A stretch of 60,929 bases of DNA from Pelodictyon luteolum (GCF_001622165.1 NZ_LVWG01000027.1:1-60929); one strand, 5' to 3'; counted from the stretch's first letter, positions 37,749-46,433 are shown. Notes: generated from the letters alone by a model not told the origin. Numbers and translations are program-made.

Positions 37749-38603
37749 TCATTCGGGAGGATTCTCCTTGATGGCTTCATACTTTTTCTTGTTGTTACCG
37801 TTTTCTGTTGCACTCTCTTTAATCTCGGGCATGTTATAATTTTTCCTGATGTCAACTCTTTGCTGGTTTTTACCATCAATAAGTACCAGAAATGTGCATC
37901 CCAGAGATGCAGTCGGAACTGTCACGCCACCACTTTTTGAAACTCCGCCGATTAATCCTGTCAACGCTCCTGCAGGGCCGTTCATGAACCCGCTCACATA
38001 GGGAGAGAGTGCAACGCCCGTTGCCCGGGTGTCTACGCCCATCGTATAGGTGATCGCATTAGGGATACTTAGCAGGCTGATGTTGTATCCTTGCAGTTCA
38101 TCAACATCGTCAATGTAATGGGTTGTATCGTAGACAATAGTCGGCATATCGACTTGGTCCGATTTATTCTTTTTACCCTGAATGGTGATGGAGCCGATGA
38201 GTTCTCCTTCAGCAACACCGCTGAAGCTGAATTTGATTTTCCGTGCTTTGTTTTTACGCTTTTTTTCGATGTTCGCACGATTGAAAATGATTTTTGTGCT
38301 TCTGCTTTTTCCGTTTGCTACAGCATAGTGTACTGTCGAGAAAAAATGATTTGACAGCATCGGTAGGCCCTTTATCTGTGCGGGAACACCTTGAATACTG
38401 AAGAGGGTTGGTGGCGCAATAGGGGCGGTGATGATGCCTGGTGCATATGCTGGCGGGTGGTCCGATGACCCGATATTGTAGTTGAAGTTCCCGATGGCCG
38501 TACCGTCCGCGGAGTTGATGACATCCTGTCCTTTTGCGGCCGGTCCCTGCAGCATGATGCTGAACACCAGTACGATGAGTATCTGTATTTTACGACTCTT
38601 CAT
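37749..38603 (-). CDS. Secreted protein of unknown function (284 residues)
   Basis: Signal peptide at the start (KIQILIVLVFSIMLQGPAAKG, cleavage near residue 25). The mature part is a Gly/Ser/Ile-rich, probably beta-rich chain, with a basic stretch ANIEKKRKNKARKIKF at ~111-125 and a charged C-terminus rich in Asn, Lys and Glu. I recognise no family. It is the last of four same-strand genes for exported proteins (40335 down to 37749), 22 bp after the preceding one. It might assist assembly or processing of the others; this is inference. Confidence 0.75.
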   Translation of the reverse strand: MKSRKIQILIVLVFSIMLQGPAAKGQDVINSADGTAIGNFNYNIGSSDHPPAYAPGIITAPIAPPTLFSIQGVPAQIKGLPMLSNHFFSTVHYAVANGKSRSTKIIFNRANIEKKRKNKARKIKFSFSGVAEGELIGSITIQGKKNKSDQVDMPTIVYDTTHYIDDVDELQGYNISLLSIPNAITYTMGVDTRATGVALSPYVSGFMNGPAGALTGLIGGVSKSGGVTVPTASLGCTFLVLIDGKNQQRVDIRKNYNMPEIKESATENGNNKKKYEAIKENPPE

Positions 38604-38625
38604 GATTCTGTGGTTTTAAGATCCT

Positions 38626-38988
38626 TCAGTAATTGCCGCCGATTGCCAGTGCCGTAGCAGAATTGTTGAAATTCACAGTAGCGCTGCCGATGCTTCCCCC
38701 GCTTTCAGCAGATGATGTTGTGCTGCTGCTTGAAGTGTTTGATGATGTCACGCTCAGTCCATCTGGAAAGTAGTTGTACTGCTTGGCTGTAACCGTGGCC
38801 ATGACATAGTTGCCCTGAACGATGTAGGCAGAAGAATTATCGGATGCAGCTGCAAGACCTCCGGGTATTGATACAGGCGAAGAAGCGTTTGTATTGTCGA
38901 ACTGGATGTTGGGATCAGCGCGAACGGTACTGTATGATAGAATTGAGCCCGTCAGGCAGAGTAGTGGCAACAGCAGAATCTTTTTCAT
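38626..38988 (-). CDS. Small secreted protein, possible relative of the LSDN proteins
   Basis: 120 residues with a signal peptide (KKILLLPLLCLTGSILSYS). The mature chain is Asn/Ser-rich with a Ser-Thr run near residue 82. The last residues GSIGSATVNFNNSATALAIGG are patterned like the C-termini of the two neighbouring proteins (IGSAMVSAINAPSVVGIGG). No known family. Third gene of the presumed operon. Confidence 0.75.
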   Translation of the reverse strand: MKKILLLPLLCLTGSILSYSTVRADPNIQFDNTNASSPVSIPGGLAAASDNSSAYIVQGNYVMATVTAKQYNYFPDGLSVTSSNTSSSSTTSSAESGGSIGSATVNFNNSATALAIGGNY

Positions 38989-39076
38989 TGGTAGGTTCCC
39001 CCGTTTGAGTCGGTTATCGGATTAAATACAGACCGGGGTTTGTCCCGGTCTGTAGATGAACACATCGTAACTGTTG

Positions 39077-39664
39077 TTACGGTGCGGGATTGGTCGTTGT
39101 CTGATTGTTCCTTGAAATGAAGTCGCCACCAATGCCGACCACGCTGGGCGCATTGATTGCACTCACCATCGCACTGCCGATGCATGAGGCTGCGCTACCA
39201 TTGCTCAGAGCACCGGTATTCTCGGCATGAACTGATGTGATGCCAAGTGAGGCGGCACCATTGGCAGCTGCAAGCACCGGAACGATGGCATACTGATCGG
39301 GGCTGTTGACTTCCATCGTTGCACTCACTGCGCCTGCCCCATCAATAGCATCAGTCTGGTAAGCACTTACCGCCAGCGAGGCCATGTTGCCGTCAACACT
39401 GTATGCTACAGCATTGTCGTCTGCTATGGCGCTGTCGGTGATGAGTGTGTTGTTGCTCAGCATGCTGACCGTCGTGACATTGTCGCTAAGGTATGATTCA
39501 TTTTCGCTGAGCACTTTGAGGACGTTATCGCTTAGAATGGCGTTGTCTTGGTTGACATTGCTGCCTATCGGCAGCACTACAGCATCAACAGTTGCGGCAT
39601 GAGCAACTCCAGCAACGCCGAAAGTTGCGATTGCCGCCAATGCCGTAATCATTGTTTTTTTCAT
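39077..39664 (-). CDS. Secreted LSDN-repeat protein, paralogue 2
   Basis: 195 residues. Signal peptide (MITALAAIATFGVAGVAHA, cleaved before ATVDAVVLPI). Residues ~38-75 carry an irregular series AILSDN, KVLSEN, SYLSDN, SMLSNN. The second half is Ala/Val/Ser-rich and ends TSVHAENTGALSNGSAASC, IGSAMVSAINAPSVVGIGGD and a T/N tail, with a single cysteine. It is strongly similar to the protein at 39733-40335 over its length, so the two arose by tandem duplication. Function unknown. Confidence 0.82.
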   Translation of the reverse strand: MKKTMITALAAIATFGVAGVAHAATVDAVVLPIGSNVNQDNAILSDNVLKVLSENESYLSDNVTTVSMLSNNTLITDSAIADDNAVAYSVDGNMASLAVSAYQTDAIDGAGAVSATMEVNSPDQYAIVPVLAAANGAASLGITSVHAENTGALSNGSAASCIGSAMVSAINAPSVVGIGGDFISRNNQTTTNPAP

Positions 39665-39732
39665 GATGTTCTCCTTGTAGAGTTGATGTTATTGTGACAT
39701 GTCGAGCAAACTGCTCTTGAACATGGCAACAG

Positions 39733-40335
39733 TTAAGGGTTTGTGGTGGTAGTGTTGCCGGTGGAGATAAAGTCGCCACCAATACCGACAACGCTAGGCG
39801 CATTGATTGCACTCACCATGACGCTGCCGACGCATGAGGCGGCGCTTCCATTGCTCAGAGCACCGGTGTTTTCTGCATGGACGGACGTCAATCCCAGTGT
39901 TCCGGCTGCATTCGCCCCGGAGGCAAGAGGGATTAAAGCAAGCTGATCAGCGCTGTTGATCTCCATGTTCGCGCTGACAGCGCCCAAACCATCAATCGCA
40001 TCTGTCTGATACGCAGAGACACTGATGGTTGCCATATTTCCGCCAACGTTATAGGCAACGGCACCGTGGTCGGCTATTGCACTTCCTGTAATGGATACGT
40101 TGTCGCTGAGAAGTTTGACGGTTGTCTCATTATCGCTAAGGACCTTGGTGTTGTCGCTGAGAAGTTTCGTCGTGTTGTCGCTGAGAAGTTTCGTCGTGTT
40201 GTCGCTCAGCAGTTTGTTGTCCTGGTTGACTTCGCTGAAAATGGGCAGTACCACGGCATCTACCGTATCTGCATGTGCATTCCCTGCAAAACCGAAAGCG
40301 GCAACAGCTGCAATCGCAATCGTCATCTTTTTCAT
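39733..40335 (-). CDS. Secreted LSDN-repeat protein, paralogue 1
   Basis: 200 residues, preceded by aggag 8 bp before the ATG. Signal peptide (TIAIAAVAAFGFAGNAHA). After DTVDAVVLPIF comes a near-perfect array of LLSDNTTK octapeptides (residues ~42-75), encoded by 24-bp DNA repeats. The middle and C-terminal parts match paralogue 2 (AYQTDAIDG, TSVHAENTGALSNGSAASC, APSVVGIGGDFIS). First gene of the presumed operon. The secreted, repetitive, low-aromatic composition would fit a surface or fibre protein, but nothing proves it. Confidence 0.83.
   Translation of the reverse strand: MKKMTIAIAAVAAFGFAGNAHADTVDAVVLPIFSEVNQDNKLLSDNTTKLLSDNTTKLLSDNTKVLSDNETTVKLLSDNVSITGSAIADHGAVAYNVGGNMATISVSAYQTDAIDGLGAVSANMEINSADQLALIPLASGANAAGTLGLTSVHAENTGALSNGSAASCVGSVMVSAINAPSVVGIGGDFISTGNTTTTNP
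40150..40215. repeat. 24-bp tandem repeat encoding LLSDNTTK
   Basis: Two perfect 24-bp units (40150-40173, 40174-40197) and a third partial unit with two or three changes (to 40215). Each unit encodes one octapeptide of paralogue 1. As the unit is a multiple of three, copy-number changes would alter protein length without shifting the frame. Confidence 0.9.
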
Positions 40336-40710
40336 AATGTTTCTCCTGAAAGAGTTAGTGATATGTTTGTAGTGTGAGTTGTCGGCATCCTTTTAGTGAC
40401 ACTATACGGCTAAGCCTTGCACCGGTTGTTTTGTGAATGTATGTGGCTTGCTGTCCGTACTGCAGAACCATCAGGTGTTCCGACGCTCTCTTAATCACAA
40501 GTATCGTGCCAGAACTGCTAACCGGTTGAAAATCAACCGGTCGGTCTGGAATCATGCCCGGGACGGTTCGTCCCACCTGTCCCATTCTGGGGCAAAAGAG
40601 ACAGCATTGCCGGAACGCAGAAGGGTAGAGCTGCCACAGTATATGTGCAGACTGGAAGGGGGTAATAGGTATGGTTGTTACAGGTGGACTTGTTGAGCCC
40701 GCTCTGGAGG
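40336..40710. other. Upstream region of the secreted-protein operon
   Basis: This 375-bp stretch has no gene. It contains the sigma-54-like promoter at 40496-40511 (minus strand), a perfect 9-bp stem hairpin (accggttga / tcaaccggt, 40521-40541) just upstream of it in the minus sense, and a ~150-nt leader before the ATG at 40335. The hairpin could be an activator site or an upstream terminator of the gene at 40711. I looked for a known riboswitch in the leader and found none. Confidence 0.6.
40496..40511 (-). promoter_or_regulatory. Candidate sigma-54 (-24/-12) promoter
   Basis: On the minus strand TGGCACGATACTTGTG matches the -24 element TGGCACG exactly with correct spacing, and the -12 element is TTGT instead of TTGC. 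Transcription would start about 12 nt downstream (near 40484) and read into the secreted LSDN-repeat genes. Sigma-54 promoters need an enhancer-binding activator; none is encoded nearby. Confidence 0.55.
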
Positions 40711-41268
40711 CTATTTCTGCATCTGGCGGATGCGGCTGAAGAGGCTCGTGTGGGGGTGTTTCAGGAGGTCGTCCTGGTGCTCGGGGAGGGTGACGTGCCT
40801 TGCTACCGTTTCAAGCATCCTGTCGTCGAGGTGCTCGGCGATCTGGAGCATGCGGGCGAGGTGGTGGCGGAGTTCCGAGATGATGAACTTCTCGGCGTGG
40901 TGCTTTTTCATCCTGCCGAGGATTTCGGCCAGGATGGGCGGGTCGATATGGCGCGAAACCTCGGTGAAGTACTCCGGGGGGAGGTCGTTGGCATAGCCGG
41001 TTGCCTGCTCCACGCCCATCTTGAGGCATACCCCGGCAGCTATCTTCGGCCGTATGTGCTCGACCATCAGCGGGATGACGACGAAGTGCGGTATGTACTT
41101 TACGATCATGCTGATGGCCTGGTACAGCTCATCGAACCCTTCCGTTTTGGCATCAACCACTGAGCGTGTCCAGAGGGCGACAGCTTCCTGCTGGTGCTGT
41201 TCCATACGGCGGATGGTTTCTGGTACGGGGATCTCGGCCCAGGCGAGGGAGTCGTCGATGGCGGCCAT
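40711..41268 (-). CDS. Hypothetical cytoplasmic helical protein
   Basis: 185 residues from the ATG at 41268 (MAAIDDSLAWAEIPVPETIR); the frame extends further upstream but that part reads into the divergent promoter region. No signal peptide or membrane segment. The middle consists of repeated amphipathic helices (ILAEILGRMKKHHAEKFIIS), rich in His and Leu. I do not recognise the family. It is divergent from uup and upstream of the secreted-protein operon on the same strand, but a hairpin and promoter lie between. Confidence 0.7.
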   Translation of the reverse strand: MAAIDDSLAWAEIPVPETIRRMEQHQQEAVALWTRSVVDAKTEGFDELYQAISMIVKYIPHFVVIPLMVEHIRPKIAAGVCLKMGVEQATGYANDLPPEYFTEVSRHIDPPILAEILGRMKKHHAEKFIISELRHHLARMLQIAEHLDDRMLETVARHVTLPEHQDDLLKHPHTSLFSRIRQMQK

Positions 41269-41519
41269 TTGAAGGGGTCGGGTTCGGATATGATTGAACG
41301 GGGGTTTGCAGCCCCTTTTTTTATTGTAAGCAAAAAAATTCGATCCCGAAACCCTCCGCACCCTGCTCCCGCTTCCTTAGTCATTGCAGAGGGTGCAAAA
41401 CCCGATCCTTTGTCTATATTGGGGCGATATATCGGGACGCCGCCGGGCGAGACATCCGCGCCCGCCGAGCTCTCCATGCATGCGGCATTCGATTCACTTA
41501 CAGGGAAGAGAAGGTACAT

Positions 41520-43412
41520 ATGGTTTTACTGACGGTTGAGGGGCTCAAAAAGCAGTACGGGCTGAAGCATCTGTTTTCGGACGTGTCGTTCGGCATCGAC
41601 GATGGCGACAAGGTCGGCATCATCGGGGCAAACGGGAGCGGCAAGAGCACGCTGCTGCGGATTCTTGCCGGGGTTGAGCAGCCCGACAAGGGGCGGCTTA
41701 TGGTGGCCAACAAAAAGAAAATCTCTTTCCTCCCGCAGGACTCGCCCTTCGATCCGCAGGACACGGTGCTCGAGGCGGTGCTGCGCTCCAGCGACCGGGT
41801 GATGGACCTCATTCTCCAGTACGAACTTGTCTGTGAAAAGCTCGAGCATCTCCACAGCGAGGACCCGTCGCTCATCGACACCATGAGCGAACTGGCCCAT
41901 GAGATCGACGTCGCCGGCGGCTGGGAGCTCGAGTCGAACGCCAAGGCGGTATTGGGGCGTCTCGGTCTGTATGACCTTACGGCCAGAATGGGCACCCTGT
42001 CGGGCGGCCAGCGCAAGCGAGTTGCCCTCGCCCATGCGCTTGTCGTGCCGAGCGACGCCCTCATCCTCGATGAACCGACCAACCATCTCGACGCTGACAG
42101 CGTCGAATGGCTCGAGCAGTACATCAAGCGCTACCAGGGCGCGGTGATCCTCATCACCCACGACCGGTACTTCCTGGACCGTGTGGCGATGCGCATGATT
42201 GAAGTCGACAAAGGAACGGTTTCCACTTATACGGGCGGGTATTCAAGCTATCTGCAGCAGAAGGCAGTGGAGGAGGAGCAGGCCGTGCGCGATGAGCGCA
42301 AGCGCCAGGCGCTCGTGAAGCAGGAGCTGGAATGGATGCGCGGAGGCTGCAAGGCCCGCACCACGAAACAGAAAGCCCGCATGCAGCGGGCCGAAGGGCT
42401 GGTCTATGCTCCCCCCAAGGAGAAGGACCAGGCGCTCTCGATCGACTTCGGTTCCGACCGTCTCGGCGACAAGACCGTCGAGTTCCACGACGTCTCGAAA
42501 GCATACGGAGAGAAAACCCTTCTGCGTGACTTCGAGTACCGCATCCGCAAGGGTGACCGTATCGGCATCATCGGCCCGAACGGATCGGGCAAAACCACCC
42601 TCTTTGAAATGATCGCCGGCCGCATCCAGCCCGACAGCGGTCATATCGACATCGGCAAGACGGTCCGTATAGGCTACTATGACCAGGAGAGCCGCAACCT
42701 CGACGAATCGAAACGCGTGATCGACTTCATCCGCGAGGACGCCGAGCAGATAAAGACCAAAGACGGCACGGTGGTCTCTGCAGCCAAAATGCTCGAGCGC
42801 TTCCTGTTCTCCGGATCCCAGCAGTACAACACGATCGGGACCCTCTCGGGCGGCGAACGCCGCCGCCTCTACCTGCTGCATCTCCTGATGGAGACTCCGA
42901 ACGTGCTGCTGCTTGATGAGCCGACCAACGATCTCGACATCCCTACCCTCCGGGTGCTCGAAGACTACCTCGACACCTACGAGGGGTGCCTTGTCGTGGT
43001 AAGCCACGACCGCTACTTCCTCGACCGGACGGTGGAAGACATCTTCGCCTGGGAGGAAGGCGGCACCATCCGCCGCTACCCCGGCAACTACACCGTCTAC
43101 CTGGAAATGAAGGCGGGGGAGAGGGCCTCCCGTGAGAAGCCCCCACTGAAAAAAGAGCCGGTTCGCCAGAACGCCGCCCCTGTGCAGGCGCCGACCCGGC
43201 GCAAGCTGAGCGGGAAGGAGAAAAAGGAGCTCGAGCGGCTTGAACAGGCAATCGCGGCAGCTGAAGAGCGCCAGCAGGCGATTGCCCTTGAGCTCGCAGC
43301 CGCCGGCAGCGACTTTGCCATCGTGCAGCGGCTCAGCGGGGAGCTCGAGCTGCTGCAGAAACAGCTGGAGCTGGACATGGCCCGCTGGACCGAACTTGCC
43401 GAGTTTGCCTGA
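41520..43412 (+). CDS. uup: ABC-F family ATPase (Uup-type)
   Basis: 630 residues, two ABC domains in one chain without membrane segments. Domain 1: GANGSGKSTLL, LSGGQRKRVALA, LILDEPTNHLD. Domain 2: GPNGSGKTTLF, LSGGERRRLYLL, LLLDEPTNDLD. The ABC-F linker lies between, and the C-terminal ~85 residues are Lys/Glu-rich coiled coil as in Uup. These proteins act on ribosomes or on DNA; Uup is linked to precise excision of transposons and to translation. The role here is inferred from length and tail. Confidence 0.9.
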   Translation: MVLLTVEGLKKQYGLKHLFSDVSFGIDDGDKVGIIGANGSGKSTLLRILAGVEQPDKGRLMVANKKKISFLPQDSPFDPQDTVLEAVLRSSDRVMDLILQYELVCEKLEHLHSEDPSLIDTMSELAHEIDVAGGWELESNAKAVLGRLGLYDLTARMGTLSGGQRKRVALAHALVVPSDALILDEPTNHLDADSVEWLEQYIKRYQGAVILITHDRYFLDRVAMRMIEVDKGTVSTYTGGYSSYLQQKAVEEEQAVRDERKRQALVKQELEWMRGGCKARTTKQKARMQRAEGLVYAPPKEKDQALSIDFGSDRLGDKTVEFHDVSKAYGEKTLLRDFEYRIRKGDRIGIIGPNGSGKTTLFEMIAGRIQPDSGHIDIGKTVRIGYYDQESRNLDESKRVIDFIREDAEQIKTKDGTVVSAAKMLERFLFSGSQQYNTIGTLSGGERRRLYLLHLLMETPNVLLLDEPTNDLDIPTLRVLEDYLDTYEGCLVVVSHDRYFLDRTVEDIFAWEEGGTIRRYPGNYTVYLEMKAGERASREKPPLKKEPVRQNAAPVQAPTRRKLSGKEKKELERLEQAIAAAEERQQAIALELAAAGSDFAIVQRLSGELELLQKQLELDMARWTELAEFA

Positions 43413-43424
43413 AAAGCGCTGTCC

Positions 43425-45626
43425 TCAGGGTTTCGGCTGAAAGTCGCCCGCTCCTGTCTGCCAGAGCCCGAATGAGAGAACGTCGGCAAGCGACTCGAAT
43501 GTTTTTGATTTGGTGTTGCCCATCCCGTGGCCTGCTTTCCTGTCAGCGAAAAAGAGCACCGGTTTTGCTGACGTCGTCGCCTGCTGGAGCCGTGCCGCGA
43601 ACTTCGCCGGCTGCCAGGCGCTGACCCTCGGGTCGTTCAGGCCGGTGGTCACGAGTGCAGCAGGGTAGGCGGTGCCATCCTGTATGTTCAGGTAGGGGTC
43701 CATGGCGATGAGGGCGCGGCGTTCATCCTCCTTTTCGACGGTCCCGAACTCCGGCACGTTCACCGGTCCGTTCGGGGTCTTTTCCCCGCGCAGCGGGTTC
43801 ATGGCCCCGACCTGGGGAATGACTGCCCCGAACAGCTCCGGCCGCTCCACCATCGCCATCCCCACCATGATTCCCCCCGCACTCGCACCGTTGAGGACGA
43901 TTTTTCCCGGTTTCGTGTACCCGTTCTTTACGAGGTACTCCGCCGAGGCGATGGCGTCTTTCCAGGTGTTGGGTTTCTTTTCCTTCATGCCCTCCACATG
44001 CCACCGGTCACCAAGCTCCCCGCCGCCGCGCACATGGGCCACGGCGAAGATGCCGCCCCGCGTCGTCCAGAGCAGCATCGAGGGGCTGAAGAACGGCGAG
44101 ATCGATTTGCCGTAGGCACCGTATCCGTAGAGCAGCACGGGGTTTTCTCCATTTCGTTTCAGTCCTTTCTGGTAGACGAGGGAGAGGGGAACCATGGTGC
44201 CGTCGTGTGAGGGCGCCATGACCTCTTCGACCACCAGGTTGCGGTATTCGGGGTACTCTGCACCTGAAGAGATGGTTTCTTTGCGGTATGTTCCGGTTTC
44301 GGGCAGGTAGCGGTAGCGGCGGTAGTCGCTGCTCCAGCCTGCTATGGTGACCCAGATGTCCCTGAACCTCGGGCCTTTCGAGGAGATGTAGGCCGAGCCG
44401 GCCCTGAAGGGGATTGTGAGCGGGGAAATTCTGCCGGTTGCTTGCTCCAGCCGGTACAGTTTCGCTTCGACACCGTGGCGGGAGCGGGTGAAGTAGAGGG
44501 CGTCACGGGTAAGGCTGAAGGAGGTGAGGAGCGCTTCGGGGTCTTCCCCGACGACGGTTTCAGCGGTGCTGAAGTCCGGCCGCTCGAGCGGGGTTTTCAG
44601 GATCCTGAAACGGGGAGCGTTTTTTGGAGTGAACACATACAGTTCTGCCGCTGTGGCTGCAAAATCATGGATGTCGTCTTCGGGGCGGATCAGCGGCTTC
44701 CAGTCGATCTTCGGGGCCAGAAGTCCGGTCGAAGGGGCGGTATAGACCCGGAGACGCCGCTCGACGCTGGAGACGAAGGCGAAGAGTCGCCCGCTTTCCC
44801 GGTCATAGGTGACGCCGGGGATCTCGGAACCTGCAATCTGCAGTTCGGGGTACTTTTCGGCTGAAAAGATCTCGATATCCTCTTTCGGATCGGTACCGGC
44901 CCGGTGCAGGAATACCTGACTGTCGTATTGCGGGTTCTGGCCCGGGCGGGTAAGGGGCCGCAGCCTGTTGTATATGAATGCGGTGCCGTCCTCTGTCCAT
45001 GAGGGAGAGGCGAACCGGCAGCGGTCGATGATTTCAGGGTAGAGCTGTTTACGGTCGACGTCCATGATGAGGATGCGGTCATCCTCCGAGCCGTCGGCCG
45101 ACACCGATATCGCTACCCTCAACCCGTCATCTGAAGGGGAGGTGCGGCTGATGACATGGCGTGCGCCCTCTTCCCTGTCGAGGGTTCCGGGGTCGAAGAG
45201 CAGGGTTTCTTTTCCCTTGAAGCCCTTGCGCATGTAAAGTTTGCCGGTTTCATCGCCGGGCGTTTCCTTGAGGTAGAAGTAGCGGTCGTTGTCGGTGATG
45301 GAGAGGCTGTAGGCCTTCGATTTTCTTCTCAGGTCGAACTCCTCCATTTTCCGGAGCAGTTTGCTTCGGCCGGGGATGCTTTCGAGTACTGCGCGGGCAT
45401 ACTCCGACTGCTCCTGGACCCAGGCTGTGACGGCGGGAACACTGAAATCCTCCAGCGGGCGGAACGGGTCGGAGACCTCCACCCCGGAGAGTGTTTCGGT
45501 GTGCGGCCGGTGTGGCGGACCAAGCGTCGGCAACGCCGGACCCGGTTCCTTTGCCGAGAGGGTTCCGCCGGAGAGGAGAGAAGCGAAAAGGGGAACGAGG
45601 AGAAGGGCTGCCGGGGATCGGGTCAT
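43425..45626 (-). CDS. Prolyl oligopeptidase family serine peptidase (S9A)
   Basis: 733 residues from the ATG at 45626; the open frame runs further upstream through a hairpin and GA tract, so longer starts are rejected. Signal peptide (PAALLLVPLFASLLSGGTLS), N-terminal beta-propeller, C-terminal alpha/beta-hydrolase. The catalytic Ser is in NGASAGGIMVG, Asp in TGLNDPRVSAW and His in RKAGHGMG. It is probably a periplasmic peptidase cleaving short Pro-containing peptides. Confidence 0.93.
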   Translation of the reverse strand: MTRSPAALLLVPLFASLLSGGTLSAKEPGPALPTLGPPHRPHTETLSGVEVSDPFRPLEDFSVPAVTAWVQEQSEYARAVLESIPGRSKLLRKMEEFDLRRKSKAYSLSITDNDRYFYLKETPGDETGKLYMRKGFKGKETLLFDPGTLDREEGARHVISRTSPSDDGLRVAISVSADGSEDDRILIMDVDRKQLYPEIIDRCRFASPSWTEDGTAFIYNRLRPLTRPGQNPQYDSQVFLHRAGTDPKEDIEIFSAEKYPELQIAGSEIPGVTYDRESGRLFAFVSSVERRLRVYTAPSTGLLAPKIDWKPLIRPEDDIHDFAATAAELYVFTPKNAPRFRILKTPLERPDFSTAETVVGEDPEALLTSFSLTRDALYFTRSRHGVEAKLYRLEQATGRISPLTIPFRAGSAYISSKGPRFRDIWVTIAGWSSDYRRYRYLPETGTYRKETISSGAEYPEYRNLVVEEVMAPSHDGTMVPLSLVYQKGLKRNGENPVLLYGYGAYGKSISPFFSPSMLLWTTRGGIFAVAHVRGGGELGDRWHVEGMKEKKPNTWKDAIASAEYLVKNGYTKPGKIVLNGASAGGIMVGMAMVERPELFGAVIPQVGAMNPLRGEKTPNGPVNVPEFGTVEKEDERRALIAMDPYLNIQDGTAYPAALVTTGLNDPRVSAWQPAKFAARLQQATTSAKPVLFFADRKAGHGMGNTKSKTFESLADVLSFGLWQTGAGDFQPKP

Positions 45627-45674
45627 TTGCGTCAAGGTGTTTTGAGGGTGATGTTTTCTTTTTTGTCGTACAAG

Positions 45675-45738
45675 AAAGCGGCCCTGCAGCGTGATGCTGC
45701 CGGCCGCTTTGGTCACTGTTCTCTCTCTCTCTCTCTCT
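45675..45738 (-). repeat. GC hairpin preceded by a (GA)9 tract
   Basis: In minus-strand sense: nine GA units (45738-45721), ten bases, then a hairpin with an outer 9-bp stem (aaagcggcc / ggccgcttt) and an inner stem (gcagc / gctgc) at 45710-45675. It lies downstream of the exported-protein gene at 45798 and upstream of the peptidase, so it is probably a terminator. The element has the same order as that at 10827-10880. Confidence 0.78.
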
Positions 45739-45797
45739 GCTGTACTCTCAGCTATAATATAGAGCATTAATGGTAATCCCCGGAGATCCTCAATCGT

Positions 45798-46316
45798 TCA
45801 TCTCCAGCGTGGGCTGTCTCCATCCCGCTGAGGGTAGCGGTCGCGGCTGCCATCCCTGTCCCGGTCCGGCCTGCTCCGCTCCCGGCGCTCCCAGTTCTCT
45901 GCACGGCGGTATTCGTAGTCTCTCCGGGAACGGATGTCCTCATACCGGTGGCGCGTGATGCGTCCCGGCACCCTGTTCTGGCGAACCCTTACCCATGGAC
46001 CGCCGTAATTGGACGAGCGGTACCACTCTCCACCTTCATAAATGTAGTACCGGTCCTGGTGGTAGATGATGTCATAGGGAGCACCGACCGAGACATAGAA
46101 CCCGAGGTCCGGCGTGTAGAGGAACCGTGGCCGCTGGTCAATGACGAAGCGCCGGGGTCCCCGCTGCTCGACCACCACCGGGGCGGGGGAGCTCACGATG
46201 AAGGGAGCGGGGGCCCCGAGGTTGATGTTGACATTGACTTTCGCCTGTGCCTCCGGGGCGAAGCCTGCTGCGGCCAGCAATGCGGCGGCAGCGGCGATTT
46301 TCATACCTGTGTTCAT
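45798..46316 (-). CDS. Exported protein with an aromatic WY-type motif
   Basis: 172 residues from the ATG at 46316 (MNTGMKIAA); earlier in-frame ATGs are less likely. Signal peptide (AAAAALLAAAGFAPEAQA). The middle contains YYIYEGGEWYRSSNYGGPWV, a pattern found in many small periplasmic proteins of unknown role. The C-terminal ~60 residues are Arg/Asp/Glu-rich and probably disordered. It is followed by the GA-tract/hairpin. Confidence 0.75.
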   Translation of the reverse strand: MNTGMKIAAAAALLAAAGFAPEAQAKVNVNINLGAPAPFIVSSPAPVVVEQRGPRRFVIDQRPRFLYTPDLGFYVSVGAPYDIIYHQDRYYIYEGGEWYRSSNYGGPWVRVRQNRVPGRITRHRYEDIRSRRDYEYRRAENWERRERSRPDRDRDGSRDRYPQRDGDSPRWR

Positions 46317-46433
46317 ACGTACTTTCCTTTTGCTTCGTGTTTGCATTCTCTCTTGCTGATACTGGTCACATGGCCTCAAAAACTGAACACGATGCAGACT
46401 GCCGGATCGGGTTCCCGGCTGAGGGTATCGGCT

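Noticed and set aside
40143-40335. The LSDN repeat as a CRISPR array or diversity-generating template
   Set aside because: Units are contiguous with no spacers, lie within a coding frame, and no cas genes or reverse transcriptase are present.
40336-40484. A cyclic-di-GMP or other known riboswitch in the leader of the secreted-protein operon
   Set aside because: I compared the conserved GEMM core by eye and found no match; only short unlinked GC pairings.
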